Assembly: GCF_000826525.2 (NCBI RefSeq)
Contig: NZ_LN651328.1
Location: 80,432 to 144,431 of the forward strand
DNA length: 64,000 bases
Direction: 5' to 3'
From: Mobilicoccus massiliensis
GTDB taxonomy: Bacteria; Actinomycetota; Actinomycetes; Actinomycetales; Dermatophilaceae
The notes below the pieces were generated by a model that did not search any database, was not told the origin of the DNA, and saw only the letters and a list, made by a program, of their open reading frames with translations. Positions 39,756 to 47,659 of the stretch are shown here, piece by piece (within the stretch, counting starts at the first letter, position 1; each line of letters opens with the position of its first letter). A program made the position numbers and the translations under genes.

Positions 39756-40748
39756 ATGGACACCACCCCTGCCGACGAACCCTCGATCAACCCGTTCGAT
39801 CCGCAGGCGTGGCAGCAGGTGCCGGGGTTCGATTTCACCGACGTCACCTACCACCGCAGCGTGCTCGAGGGCCCCGTGCCGGGGCGCACACTGGGCGCGG
39901 TGCGTATCGCCTTCGACCGACCGGAGGTGCTCAACGCGTTCCGCCCGCACACCGTCGACGAGCTCTACCGGGCGCTCGACCACGCACGCATGACGCCCGA
40001 TGTCGGTGTCGTGCTCCTCACCGGCAACGGGCCGGGCCCCGAGGGCACGGGGGCCGCGGGCCAGTGGGCCTTCTGCTCGGGTGGGGATCAACGTATTCGT
40101 GGGCGCTCGGGCTATCAGTACGCTTCGGAGGAGGCCACGGCCACCGGTGACGAGACGGGCAGCAGCGTCGACGAGGCCCGGGCCAAGGCCGAGGGCGGGC
40201 GGCTGCACATCCTCGAGGTGCAGCGCCTCATCCGCACGATGCCCAAGGTCGTCATCGCCGTCGTCCCCGGCTGGGCGGCCGGGGGCGGTCACTCCCTGCA
40301 CGTCGTGTGCGACCTCACCATCGCCAGCCGCGAGCACGCCCGGTTCAAGCAGACCGACGCCGACGTGGGCAGTTTCGACGCCGGGTACGGCAGCGCCTAC
40401 CTCGCCCGCATGGTGGGGCAGAAGTTCGCCCGCGAGATCTTCTTCCTCGGCCGCTCGTACTCGGCCGAGCACATGCACCACATGGGAGCCGTCAACATCG
40501 TCGCCGACCACGCGGCGCTCGAGACCGAGGCCATCACCGTCTCCCGCGAGATCCTCGGCAAGTCGCCGCAGGCCCAGCGCATGCTCAAGTTCGCGTTCAA
40601 CCTCGTCGACGACGGGCTCATGGGCCAGCAGGTGTTCGCCGGGGAGGCGACCCGTCTGGCGTACATGACCGACGAGGCCGTCGAAGGTCGCGATCAGTTC
40701 CTCGAGAAGCGCGACCCCGACTGGTCTCCGTTCCCCTGGTACTTCTGA
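39756..40748 (+). CDS. menB: 1,4-Dihydroxy-2-naphthoyl-CoA synthase
   Basis: A 330-residue crotonase-fold enzyme closing the naphthoquinone ring in menaquinone synthesis. Diagnostic segments: VRIAFDRPEVLNAFRPHTVDEL, the oxyanion-hole AFCSGGDQRIRGRSGY, VVPGWAAGGGHSLHVVCDLTIAS, KQTDADVGSFDAGYGSAYLAR with the catalytic Asp, and the C-terminal GRDQFLEKRDPDWSPFPWYF that reaches the neighbouring subunit. An N-terminal extension of about 25 residues is usual in actinobacteria. Confidence 0.97.
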   Translation: MDTTPADEPSINPFDPQAWQQVPGFDFTDVTYHRSVLEGPVPGRTLGAVRIAFDRPEVLNAFRPHTVDELYRALDHARMTPDVGVVLLTGNGPGPEGTGAAGQWAFCSGGDQRIRGRSGYQYASEEATATGDETGSSVDEARAKAEGGRLHILEVQRLIRTMPKVVIAVVPGWAAGGGHSLHVVCDLTIASREHARFKQTDADVGSFDAGYGSAYLARMVGQKFAREIFFLGRSYSAEHMHHMGAVNIVADHAALETEAITVSREILGKSPQAQRMLKFAFNLVDDGLMGQQVFAGEATRLAYMTDEAVEGRDQFLEKRDPDWSPFPWYF

Positions 40749-40761
40749 GGCCCGAAGTCCG

Positions 40762-41940
40762 ATGCCGTCGGCGATGGAGCCCAGGAAGGCGCTGAAGACC
40801 CGCCGTTCGCGCGATTCACGGCTGGCCCGCCTCGAGTCGTTCGGCCGCCCGAGCCCCCGGCCGGGGTCCACCAGCGCCTCCCGCCTCGACTGGATCGACG
40901 CCGCGCGCGGACTCGCGATCGTCGCCGTCGTGCTGCTGCACGTGAGCATCGGGCACTACTACGCGCTGCCGCAGGCAGAATCCTGGGTCGTCCCTCGCTG
41001 GGACCGCATCAACCAGGTCGTGTCGGTCATCCGGATGCCGTTGCTGTTCGTCGTCTCGGGCATGCTCGCGGCCGGCAAGATCAAGCGGGGGTTCCTCGGC
41101 GGCAACGCGATCCTGTCGATCGTCACCAACTACTACCTGTACCTCGTGTGGCTCGCGGTGTACGGGTTCCTCTTCGTGGTCTCCGGCCCCGTGGTCGTGC
41201 CGTTCCAGCCGGCGCGGGTCGAGGACTTCTTCATCCAGATCGTCCAGCCGCGCACCCCGCTGTGGTTCGTGTTCGGGCTCGCGGGGTACACCCTCGTCTT
41301 CACCGCGCTACGCAGAGTGCCGTCCGGCGTCATCCTGGCCGCGACGGCCGCGATCACCGTCTGGTCGGGAATGACGTGGACCGTGGAGTCACCGTTGTGG
41401 ACGCGCATCTTTCTCTACGTCTTCTACTTCGCGGTCGGTGTCCACGCCAAGCGGGTCATCGTGCGCGAAGCGCGCTCGTGGTGGTACCTGCTCGTCAGCG
41501 GCGTGCTCACCGTCGCGTTCTTCCAGACCCTCGGCCTGGTGACGCTCATGACACCTCGCCCCCTCGCGTTCGGCGACTCGGTGGTCTCCCTGCTGCTGCA
41601 GCTCGCGGCGAGCGTCTTCGGCATCACCGCCTCCGCGCAGCTGTGCCGGTGGAAGCCGTGGAGCGCGGTCGCCACGTGGATCGGACGGCGCACCCTCGGC
41701 ATCTACGTCATGCACGTGCCGGTCATCGTCGCCGTGCACTTCGCCGTGGAACTCGGGCCACTCGCGGTCGTCGAACAACTCACGGCCCGGTCGTTGTGGT
41801 TCGATCTGCTCTACCCCGTGGGCCTGACGGCGTTCGTCATCGTCGTCTGCGTGTGGATCGAGAAGCTGCTCGGCATGGTGCGACTCGGCCACCTCTTCCG
41901 GCTGCCCAGCCGCTACCGCCGCCGCCTCTATCGGCGCTGA
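40762..41940 (+). CDS. Acyltransferase 3 family membrane protein
   Basis: A 392-residue integral membrane protein with about ten hydrophobic segments. The first carries RLDWIDAARGLAIVAVVLLHVS, the signature His-containing segment of acyltransferase 3 (OafA/YrhL) proteins, and RTLGIYVMHVPVIV lies near the end. Such proteins acylate cell-surface sugars from the cytoplasm outward. Start at ATG 40762, 13 bases past menB; ATG 40774 is also possible. The target is unknown. Confidence 0.88.
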   Translation: MPSAMEPRKALKTRRSRDSRLARLESFGRPSPRPGSTSASRLDWIDAARGLAIVAVVLLHVSIGHYYALPQAESWVVPRWDRINQVVSVIRMPLLFVVSGMLAAGKIKRGFLGGNAILSIVTNYYLYLVWLAVYGFLFVVSGPVVVPFQPARVEDFFIQIVQPRTPLWFVFGLAGYTLVFTALRRVPSGVILAATAAITVWSGMTWTVESPLWTRIFLYVFYFAVGVHAKRVIVREARSWWYLLVSGVLTVAFFQTLGLVTLMTPRPLAFGDSVVSLLLQLAASVFGITASAQLCRWKPWSAVATWIGRRTLGIYVMHVPVIVAVHFAVELGPLAVVEQLTARSLWFDLLYPVGLTAFVIVVCVWIEKLLGMVRLGHLFRLPSRYRRRLYRR

Positions 41941-42005
41941 CCGGCGCCCGCTCGGGCCGGCCACTCACACGACCCCTCGATGCGGACGCCACCCCCGGCA
42001 CGACA

Positions 42006-42037
42006 GAGCCCGGGCCTCTCGTCGAGGGCCCGGGCTC
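42006..42037. terminator. Bidirectional hairpin terminator
   Basis: An 11-bp perfect stem (GAGCCCGGGCC / GGCCCGGGCTC) with a ten-base loop between the convergent acyltransferase and hydrolase genes. Confidence 0.7.
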
Positions 42038-42046
42038 CACGGCGCG

Positions 42047-42883
42047 TCAGTCGCGGCAGAAGTCGACGAGCAGCGTGTTCACGGTGCTCGCGTGGCTCAC
42101 GCCCAGCCCGTGCGGTCCCTGCTCGATAACCTCCAGGCGGCTGCCCGGGAGCGCCTCGTGCGTGCGCAGACCCGAGCCCTCGAACGGCACCGCGGCATCG
42201 CTGTCGCCGTGGACGACGAGCGTCGGCACGGTGACCGAGGGCAGGTCGCCGCGGAAGTCGGTCGTGCCCCACGACTGCATGGTGGCCAGCGCCGCCGCCT
42301 TGTCCGACAGTTTGGCCAAGGCGAACGCCTGCTGACGCTCCTGTTCCGTCACCATGAACCGGTCGCCGGCGGAGAAGAACATCGTCGTGAACTCGTCGTA
42401 GAAGTCGTCCTCGTCCTTGGTGAGCTTGGCACTGAACTCGGCGGCGAGCTCCGGCGTGAGCGGGCCGTCGGGGTTGTCGGGACCCTTCATGAGGTACGGC
42501 GGCACGGCCCCGAGCAGCACGGCCGAACGCACACGCTCGGTGCCGTGCCGGGAGAGGTAGCGCACCACCTCACCGCCGCCCATCGAGAAGCCCACGAGGG
42601 TGACGTCACGCAGGTCGAGATCCTCGAGGACGGTGGAGAGGTCGTCGGCGAGCGTGTCGTAGTCGTAGCCCTTCTTGGGCTTGTCGCTGCGCCCGAACCC
42701 GCGGCGGTCGTAGGTCACGACGCGGTGCCCCGCCTCAGTGAGCGCCGGCACCTGCGGAGCCCAGGACGCACCCGACAGCGGCCAGCCGTGGATGAGCACG
42801 ACCGGCCGACCGGATCCGCCGGTGTCGTCGACGTGGAGCCCGACCTTGGAGAACAGGCCGTCCTTGGTGGTCACTTCGGTCAT
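42047..42883 (-). CDS. Alpha/beta hydrolase (non-heme haloperoxidase-like)
   Basis: A 278-residue alpha/beta hydrolase. VVLIHGWPLSGASW is the oxyanion-side loop, VTYDRRGFGRSDKP follows, GFSMGGGEVVRY is the nucleophile elbow, and the Asp and His lie in LVVHGDSDAAVP and EQGPHGLGVSH. The pattern matches the non-heme chloroperoxidase/perhydrolase/esterase group. Start ATG 42883 has a GGAGG site. Physiological substrate unknown. Confidence 0.9.
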   Translation of the reverse strand: MTEVTTKDGLFSKVGLHVDDTGGSGRPVVLIHGWPLSGASWAPQVPALTEAGHRVVTYDRRGFGRSDKPKKGYDYDTLADDLSTVLEDLDLRDVTLVGFSMGGGEVVRYLSRHGTERVRSAVLLGAVPPYLMKGPDNPDGPLTPELAAEFSAKLTKDEDDFYDEFTTMFFSAGDRFMVTEQERQQAFALAKLSDKAAALATMQSWGTTDFRGDLPSVTVPTLVVHGDSDAAVPFEGSGLRTHEALPGSRLEVIEQGPHGLGVSHASTVNTLLVDFCRD

Positions 42884-42979
42884 CGTGGTCGCCTCCGAGG
42901 GTCTCGATGAGCAGAGCACCCCGAGCGGGCGCCGTGCCGTGCGTGTGTCCCGTTCCCACGAGGCCCGGAGGCCAAACCC

Positions 42980-43720
42980 TCAGGACGTGCGGTGCACCTT
43001 GTACGACGCGGCCTGCGCCACCGGCTTCACCGTGAGCTTGTCGACGTTGACGTGCGCCGGAAGGGAGACCACCCACCGGATGCACTCGGCCACGTCCTCC
43101 TCGGTGAGCGGGTTCTCGACGCCCTCGTACACCGCGGCGGCCTTCGCCTCGTCGCCGTCGAACCGCACGAGGGAGAACCCCTCGGACTCGACCATGCCCG
43201 GGGCGACGTCACAGATGCGGATGGGCTCGCCGTTGAGCTCGAGCCGCAACGCGTCGGAGGCGAACCGCTCGGCGGCCTTGACGCCGCAGTACCCGGCGCC
43301 GTTCTCGTAGGCCGCGTCTCCCGCGATGGAGGTGACGGTGACGACCGTGCCGCCCCCGTTCGCGCGGATCGCGGGCAGCAGCGCCTTGGTCACGGCCACG
43401 GTGCCGAGGACGTTGACCTCGTACATCTCACGCCACTTGTCGATCGCCGCGTCGGCGACCGGCTCGAGCCCGAACGCGCCGCCGGCGTTGTTGACGAGCA
43501 CCGCCACGTCGTCACCTGCCTCCGCGGCGAGCCGTTCGACGTCCTCGGGCTTCGTCACGTCGCACGTGACCGCCACCCCGCCGAACTCCTGCGCGATCCC
43601 GGCGAGCTTCTCGCCGCGACGCGCGGCCAGCACCACGCGGTATCCGTCCCCCGCGAGGGCCCTCGCCGTCGCCTTGCCGATGCCGCTGCTCGCACCCGTC
43701 ACCACTGCCGTTTTCGTCAT
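42980..43720 (-). CDS. SDR family oxidoreductase
   Basis: A 246-residue classical short-chain dehydrogenase. It has TGASSGIGKATARAL for cofactor binding, NNAGG, the catalytic Ser (VTSIAGDAAY) and YCGVKAA, and APGMVESEGF in the substrate loop. It resembles YdfG-type NADP-dependent serine/3-hydroxy acid dehydrogenases. It is divergent from menE across only 29 bases. Substrate not determined. Confidence 0.9.
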   Translation of the reverse strand: MTKTAVVTGASSGIGKATARALAGDGYRVVLAARRGEKLAGIAQEFGGVAVTCDVTKPEDVERLAAEAGDDVAVLVNNAGGAFGLEPVADAAIDKWREMYEVNVLGTVAVTKALLPAIRANGGGTVVTVTSIAGDAAYENGAGYCGVKAAERFASDALRLELNGEPIRICDVAPGMVESEGFSLVRFDGDEAKAAAVYEGVENPLTEEDVAECIRWVVSLPAHVNVDKLTVKPVAQAASYKVHRTS

Positions 43721-43749
43721 GATCCGAGTATCGGGGTTACGTTGCGGGC
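43721..43749. promoter_or_regulatory. Back-to-back leaderless-type promoters of the SDR gene and menE
   Basis: Within 29 bases, GATACT (43732-43727, minus) lies six bases before the SDR ATG and TACGTT (43738-43743, plus) lies six bases before the menE GTG. The two -10 boxes are five bases apart, so each -35 must fall inside the opposite coding region. Confidence 0.55.
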
Positions 43750-44979
43750 GTGGACCTCCGACCCCTCCCCCTGACCGCCGACCCCACCGCGCAGCCCGGC
43801 GTCCTCGACCGCCTCGCCGACGCCGTGGCCGGCCGTGGCCCCCTGCTCCTCCCCCACGCGTCGGGTGAGGACACCGGACTCGCCGGCGAAGACGGCGCAG
43901 GTGAGACGGCGACACTCGACCGCGAGGCGGTGCCCGCGGGCGGTGGAATCGCGGTCGGGACCTCCGGGTCGACGGGCGCGGCCAAACGCGCGGTGCTTCC
44001 GGGGGACGCGCTCGTGGCCTCCGCGGACGCGACCCACGCCCGGCTCGGCGGGCCGGGGCAGTGGCTGCTCGCTCTCCCGGCGCACCACATCGCCGGGCTT
44101 CAGGTGCTTCTGCGGTCCCTTCGGGTCGATCAGACTCCGGCAGTCGTCCCGCCCGGATCGTTCACCCCCGAGGTGTTCGTCGCCGGTGTCGAGACGATGA
44201 CCGCAACCCGGCGTTACGCCTCGCTCGTCCCCACCCAACTCGTGCGCATCCTCGACGACGACGCCGCCCGGCGTGCCGCCCGCTCGCTCGACGCGATCCT
44301 CGTCGGCGGCTCGCAGGTGCGCCCCGCCCTGCTCGAATCGGCGCACGCACACGGTCTTGCCGTCGTCGTCACCTACGGCATGAGCGAGACCGCGGGCGGC
44401 TGTGTCTACGACGGCGTGCCCCTCGACGGGGTCCACCTGCGCCTCGAGCGCGGTCGGGTCCATCTCGCCGGGGCCGTGCTGTCATCGGGCTACCTTGTGC
44501 GACGCCCCGAGAGCCCGTTCGTCGAACACGGAGGTCTGCGCTGGTTTCGCACCGGCGACATGGGCCACATCGACGAGGCCGGCCGGCTCGTCGTCGCCGG
44601 CCGCATCGACGACGTCGTCGTCAGCGGCGGCCTCAAGGTGTGGCCCGCAGAGGTCGAGCGCGCCCTCGCCGCGCATCTGCCGGGCGGATGCGACCTCGCG
44701 GTCGTCGGCGTCCCCGATCCGGAATGGGGACAACGCGTCGCGGTCGTCGTCGAGTACGGCGAGACCGCCCCGACTCCGAACCTGCTCACCGACCTCCTCG
44801 ACGACGCCAAGCGCCTGCTGCCCGCACACGCCCGCCCCCGGCTCGCCCGCCTCGTGCGCGAAATCCCCCGGCTGGGGCCCGGTAAACCCGACCGCACCCG
44901 GCTCACCTCGATGCTCATGGAGATGGAGAGCGAATCGGAGTGGGATGATGAGTCCGTCACCGTCCACGAGGAGGGATGA
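43750..44979 (+). CDS. menE: o-Succinylbenzoate-CoA ligase
   Basis: A 409-residue adenylate-forming enzyme, short as usual for actinobacterial MenE. It has the phosphate loop GTSGSTGAAKRAVL, PAHHIAGLQVLLRSL, VVTYGMSETAGGCVYDG, the hinge WFRTGDMGHIDEAGRLVVAGRIDDVVVSGGLKVWPAEVE and the catalytic Lys in GKPDRTRL. It activates o-succinylbenzoate with CoA for MenB. GTG start. The PLDc_N gene begins three bases after the stop and menA three bases after that, an operon. Confidence 0.95.
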   Translation: MDLRPLPLTADPTAQPGVLDRLADAVAGRGPLLLPHASGEDTGLAGEDGAGETATLDREAVPAGGGIAVGTSGSTGAAKRAVLPGDALVASADATHARLGGPGQWLLALPAHHIAGLQVLLRSLRVDQTPAVVPPGSFTPEVFVAGVETMTATRRYASLVPTQLVRILDDDAARRAARSLDAILVGGSQVRPALLESAHAHGLAVVVTYGMSETAGGCVYDGVPLDGVHLRLERGRVHLAGAVLSSGYLVRRPESPFVEHGGLRWFRTGDMGHIDEAGRLVVAGRIDDVVVSGGLKVWPAEVERALAAHLPGGCDLAVVGVPDPEWGQRVAVVVEYGETAPTPNLLTDLLDDAKRLLPAHARPRLARLVREIPRLGPGKPDRTRLTSMLMEMESESEWDDESVTVHEEG

Positions 44980-44982
44980 GGG

Positions 44983-45273
44983 GTGCTCCGGGTCGTCGCC
45001 GCCGTCGCGTTGCTCGCGTTCACGGTCTACACGCTGATCGACTGCGTCCAGACCGAGGACTCGAAGGTCAAGGGGCTGCCCAAGCTCGTGTGGGTGTTCG
45101 TCATCCTGCTCTTCCCCCTGGCCGGAGGCGCCGTGTGGTGGATCGCGGGACGAGCGGACGGGTTGCCGTTCGCAGGCCCGCAGTCGCGGCCGCAGCGCGG
45201 ACCGCAGGACCGGCCTCCTCGTCGCGGGCCCATCGGCCCCGACGACGACCCCGACTTTCTCGGCCGGCTCTGA
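44983..45273 (+). CDS. PLDc_N domain small membrane protein
   Basis: A 96-residue protein with two membrane segments (residues 2-21 and about 34-54) and the PLDc_N pattern (LIDCVQTEDSKVKGLPKLVWVFVILLFPLAGGAVWWIAGR), as found at the N terminus of cardiolipin synthases, here alone. The Pro/Arg-rich tail is cytoplasmic. GTG start, in the menE-menA operon; in many actinobacteria such a gene sits at this place. Role unknown. Confidence 0.88.
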   Translation: MLRVVAAVALLAFTVYTLIDCVQTEDSKVKGLPKLVWVFVILLFPLAGGAVWWIAGRADGLPFAGPQSRPQRGPQDRPPRRGPIGPDDDPDFLGRL

Positions 45274-45276
45274 CCC

Positions 45277-46161
45277 GTGGCCACGTTCTCGCAGTGGGTC
45301 GACGGGGCCCGTCCTCGCACCCTGCCCGCGGCGCTCGCGCCCGTGTTCCTCGGCACCGCCTGCGCGTACGCCGTCGAGGCCGGACACCTCGGTCGTGCGC
45401 TGCTCGCGCTCGTCGTCGCCCTGGCGCTGCAGGTGGGCGTCAACTACGCCAACGACTACTCCGACGGCATCCGCGGCACCGACGACGACCGCAGCTCCGG
45501 CCCGGTCCGGCTCGTCGGGCAGCGGCTCGCCCCCGCCCGCCAGGTCAAGTTCGCCGCCTTCGCCGCGTTCGGGGTCGCCGCTCTTGCCGGTCTTGCGCTC
45601 GTGGCGTGGTCGGGGGCGTGGTGGCTGCTGCTCGTCGGCGCCGCCGCCGTCGTCGCCGCCTGGTACTACACGGGCGGACGCAAGCCGTACGGCTACCTCG
45701 GCCTGGGCGAGATCTTCGTCTTCGTCTTCTTCGGTCTCGTCGCCACGCTCGGCACGACGTACACCCAGGCGCACGTGACGACCCTCGCCTCGTGGGCCTC
45801 GGCCGTGGGCGTGGGCGCGCTCTCGTGCGCGATCCTCATGGCGAACAACCTGCGTGACATCCCCACCGACGGCCCGGCCGGCAAGAAGACCCTCGCCGTG
45901 CGTCTCGGCGACCGTCGCGCCCGGGCCGCCTACATCGCGCTCGTCGCGCTCGCGTTCGCGATGTGCCTCGTCGCGGCGGTCCAGCACCCGGGCGCTCTGC
46001 TCGGGCTCGCCGCGATCCCGCTCGCGATCCGACCCGTCCGCGACCTGCTGCGCGGCATCTCCGGCCGTGCGCTGGTCGCCGTCCTCGGAGCCACCGGCCG
46101 GCTCACCCTCGTCTACGCGCTCGTCCTCGGCATGGGGATCGTCCTCGTCACGGCGTGGTGA
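45277..46161 (+). CDS. menA: 1,4-Dihydroxy-2-naphthoate polyprenyltransferase
   Basis: A 294-residue UbiA-family membrane enzyme with about nine helices that attaches the polyprenyl tail to DHNA. It starts WVDGARPRTLPAALAPVFLGTA. The first Asp-rich site is NYANDYSDGIRGTDDDR, the second ANNLRDIPTDGPAGKKTLAVRLG. The start is GTG at 45277. Last gene of the menE operon. Confidence 0.96.
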   Translation: MATFSQWVDGARPRTLPAALAPVFLGTACAYAVEAGHLGRALLALVVALALQVGVNYANDYSDGIRGTDDDRSSGPVRLVGQRLAPARQVKFAAFAAFGVAALAGLALVAWSGAWWLLLVGAAAVVAAWYYTGGRKPYGYLGLGEIFVFVFFGLVATLGTTYTQAHVTTLASWASAVGVGALSCAILMANNLRDIPTDGPAGKKTLAVRLGDRRARAAYIALVALAFAMCLVAAVQHPGALLGLAAIPLAIRPVRDLLRGISGRALVAVLGATGRLTLVYALVLGMGIVLVTAW

Positions 46162-46171
46162 CGCGAGGAGA

Positions 46172-46261
46172 GCGCACCGAGGCAGCCGGCGATTCCGGCC
46201 TTCGACATCCGGTCTTCGTCGCGCCTGTGTGCACGGCCGGAAACGCCGGCCGTCTCGGCGC
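46172..46261. repeat. 3'-end palindromic repeat, copy F
   Basis: Imperfect arms of about 27 bp (46172-46200 and 46235-46261) around a 34-base loop, between convergent menA and the DUF4229 gene. The right arm ends GGCCGTCTCGGCGC, close to the family core. Confidence 0.75.
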
Positions 46262-46271
46262 TCGGGGGGCG

Positions 46272-46544
46272 TCAGCGGAAGGCGTCGTCCTCGACGTCCT
46301 CGTCGGTGAGGGTGCCGCGGGCCCGAGCGGCCTTGTCGGAGTCGTGCTGCCGACGCCGTTCGACGATCTCGGCGCTCATGCGGTCACGCATGCCACTGAG
46401 GGCGAACACCGAGATGAGCATCGAGACGGTGGCCGCGACGAGCAGCAACAGCAGGGGGTCCTTGAGGCCGACGAGCCAGAGGACGCCGAGCGTCGCGAGG
46501 AAGATGAGGATGCGCAGGAGCGAGTAGCGGACGGTGTTCGACAT
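46272..46544 (-). CDS. DUF4229 small membrane protein
   Basis: A 90-residue protein with two hydrophobic segments (about residues 8-25 and 29-50) followed by a charged tail (MRDRMSAEIVERRRQHDSDKAARARGTL), the DUF4229 layout. It overlaps the ccsB stop by one base and is the last gene of the cytochrome c series. Function unknown. Confidence 0.85.
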   Translation of the reverse strand: MSNTVRYSLLRILIFLATLGVLWLVGLKDPLLLLLVAATVSMLISVFALSGMRDRMSAEIVERRRQHDSDKAARARGTLTDEDVEDDAFR

Positions 46545-47659
46545 CAGAGCCCCGAGTAGGAGTGCAGACCGGAGAGGAAGAAGTTGACGACGGTGGTGTT
46601 GAGCAGGATCCCGACGTAGCCCGCGATCGCGATCCAGTTGGACGTGCGGCGCTTCCACCCGCTCGTCGCGCGGGCGTGGAGGTAGGCGGCGTAGAGCACC
46701 CAGATGACGAAGCTCCACACCTCCTTGGGATCCCAGCTCCAGTACGTGCCCCAGGCACGCTGGCCCCAGACGGCGCCGGCGATGATCGTGAACGTCCACA
46801 GCGGGAACGCGAGGACGTTGAGCGAGTAGGCGATCCGGTCCAGCCGTGCCGCGCTCGGAAACACGTCGAGCAACCCGGAGGCGCGGCCGCCGTCGGCGCG
46901 GCGCTGCTCCCGCCGCTCCTTGGCGAGCTGGACGAGCAGCACGAAGAACGCGACCGTGAAGATGCCGATCGAGATGATCGCGATCGGCACGTGGATGGCG
47001 ATCCAGTAGCTCTGCAGCGCCGGTGCGAGCTCCGCCGCCGGCACGTACCACGCGACGAGCGCGAGGCCGAGCACCGAGAGCACCGGCACGACGACGAAGA
47101 GGCCCAGCCACCGCAACGGACGGCGCTGCGCGAGGACGAGGTACGTGAGCAGCGTAGCCGTGGCTCCGGCGACCGCGAACTCGAACAGGTTGGCCACCGG
47201 CGGGCGTGAGACCGCCAGCCCGCGCAGGGTGATCGAGGCGATGAGCAGCAGCCCGGCCAGCCAGCTCATCGTCAGCCCGACGCTGCCCGACGCGCCGCCC
47301 ACCGCGCGGGAGGGTCCGTCGTGCGCGGGAGTCGTCGCCTCCGCACCGCCGGGACGTGTCTCATCAGCGCCCTGGTCCGAGACCCGACCGGTCATTGCGG
47401 CGCTCGTGCCACTCGGGCCGTCCCGGTCCGCGACGCCCGTGCCGCCCCGGGAGCTCGAGTCGTTCCCGGCCGCCGCGGCGACGAGCACCCGTGAACCGGT
47501 CGCGTCGTGGGACGTCGTCACCTCTCCCGCGGCCCGGCTCGCCCGCCCCGGCGCGAGCCGCGCGAGGTGGAGCGCGAACGCCACCATCGCAACGGTGAGC
47601 GCGGCCATCGCCCCGTAGAGCGCGTAGGTGGAGAGTTGGGCCATCTGCAGCGAGGTCAT
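46544..47659 (-). CDS. ccsB: Cytochrome c biogenesis protein CcsB/CcsA (ResC)
   Basis: A 371-residue membrane protein of system II cytochrome c maturation. The tryptophan-rich heme-handling segment WGTYWSWDPKEVWSF and flanking histidines are present; about eight membrane helices. Residues about 40-125 form a low-complexity Gly/Ser/Thr-rich insertion between the first two helices, longer than usual. With ResB it exports heme and attaches it to apocytochrome. Start ATG 47659, overlapping the resB stop by four bases. Confidence 0.95.
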   Translation of the reverse strand: MTSLQMAQLSTYALYGAMAALTVAMVAFALHLARLAPGRASRAAGEVTTSHDATGSRVLVAAAAGNDSSSRGGTGVADRDGPSGTSAAMTGRVSDQGADETRPGGAEATTPAHDGPSRAVGGASGSVGLTMSWLAGLLLIASITLRGLAVSRPPVANLFEFAVAGATATLLTYLVLAQRRPLRWLGLFVVVPVLSVLGLALVAWYVPAAELAPALQSYWIAIHVPIAIISIGIFTVAFFVLLVQLAKERREQRRADGGRASGLLDVFPSAARLDRIAYSLNVLAFPLWTFTIIAGAVWGQRAWGTYWSWDPKEVWSFVIWVLYAAYLHARATSGWKRRTSNWIAIAGYVGILLNTTVVNFFLSGLHSYSGL

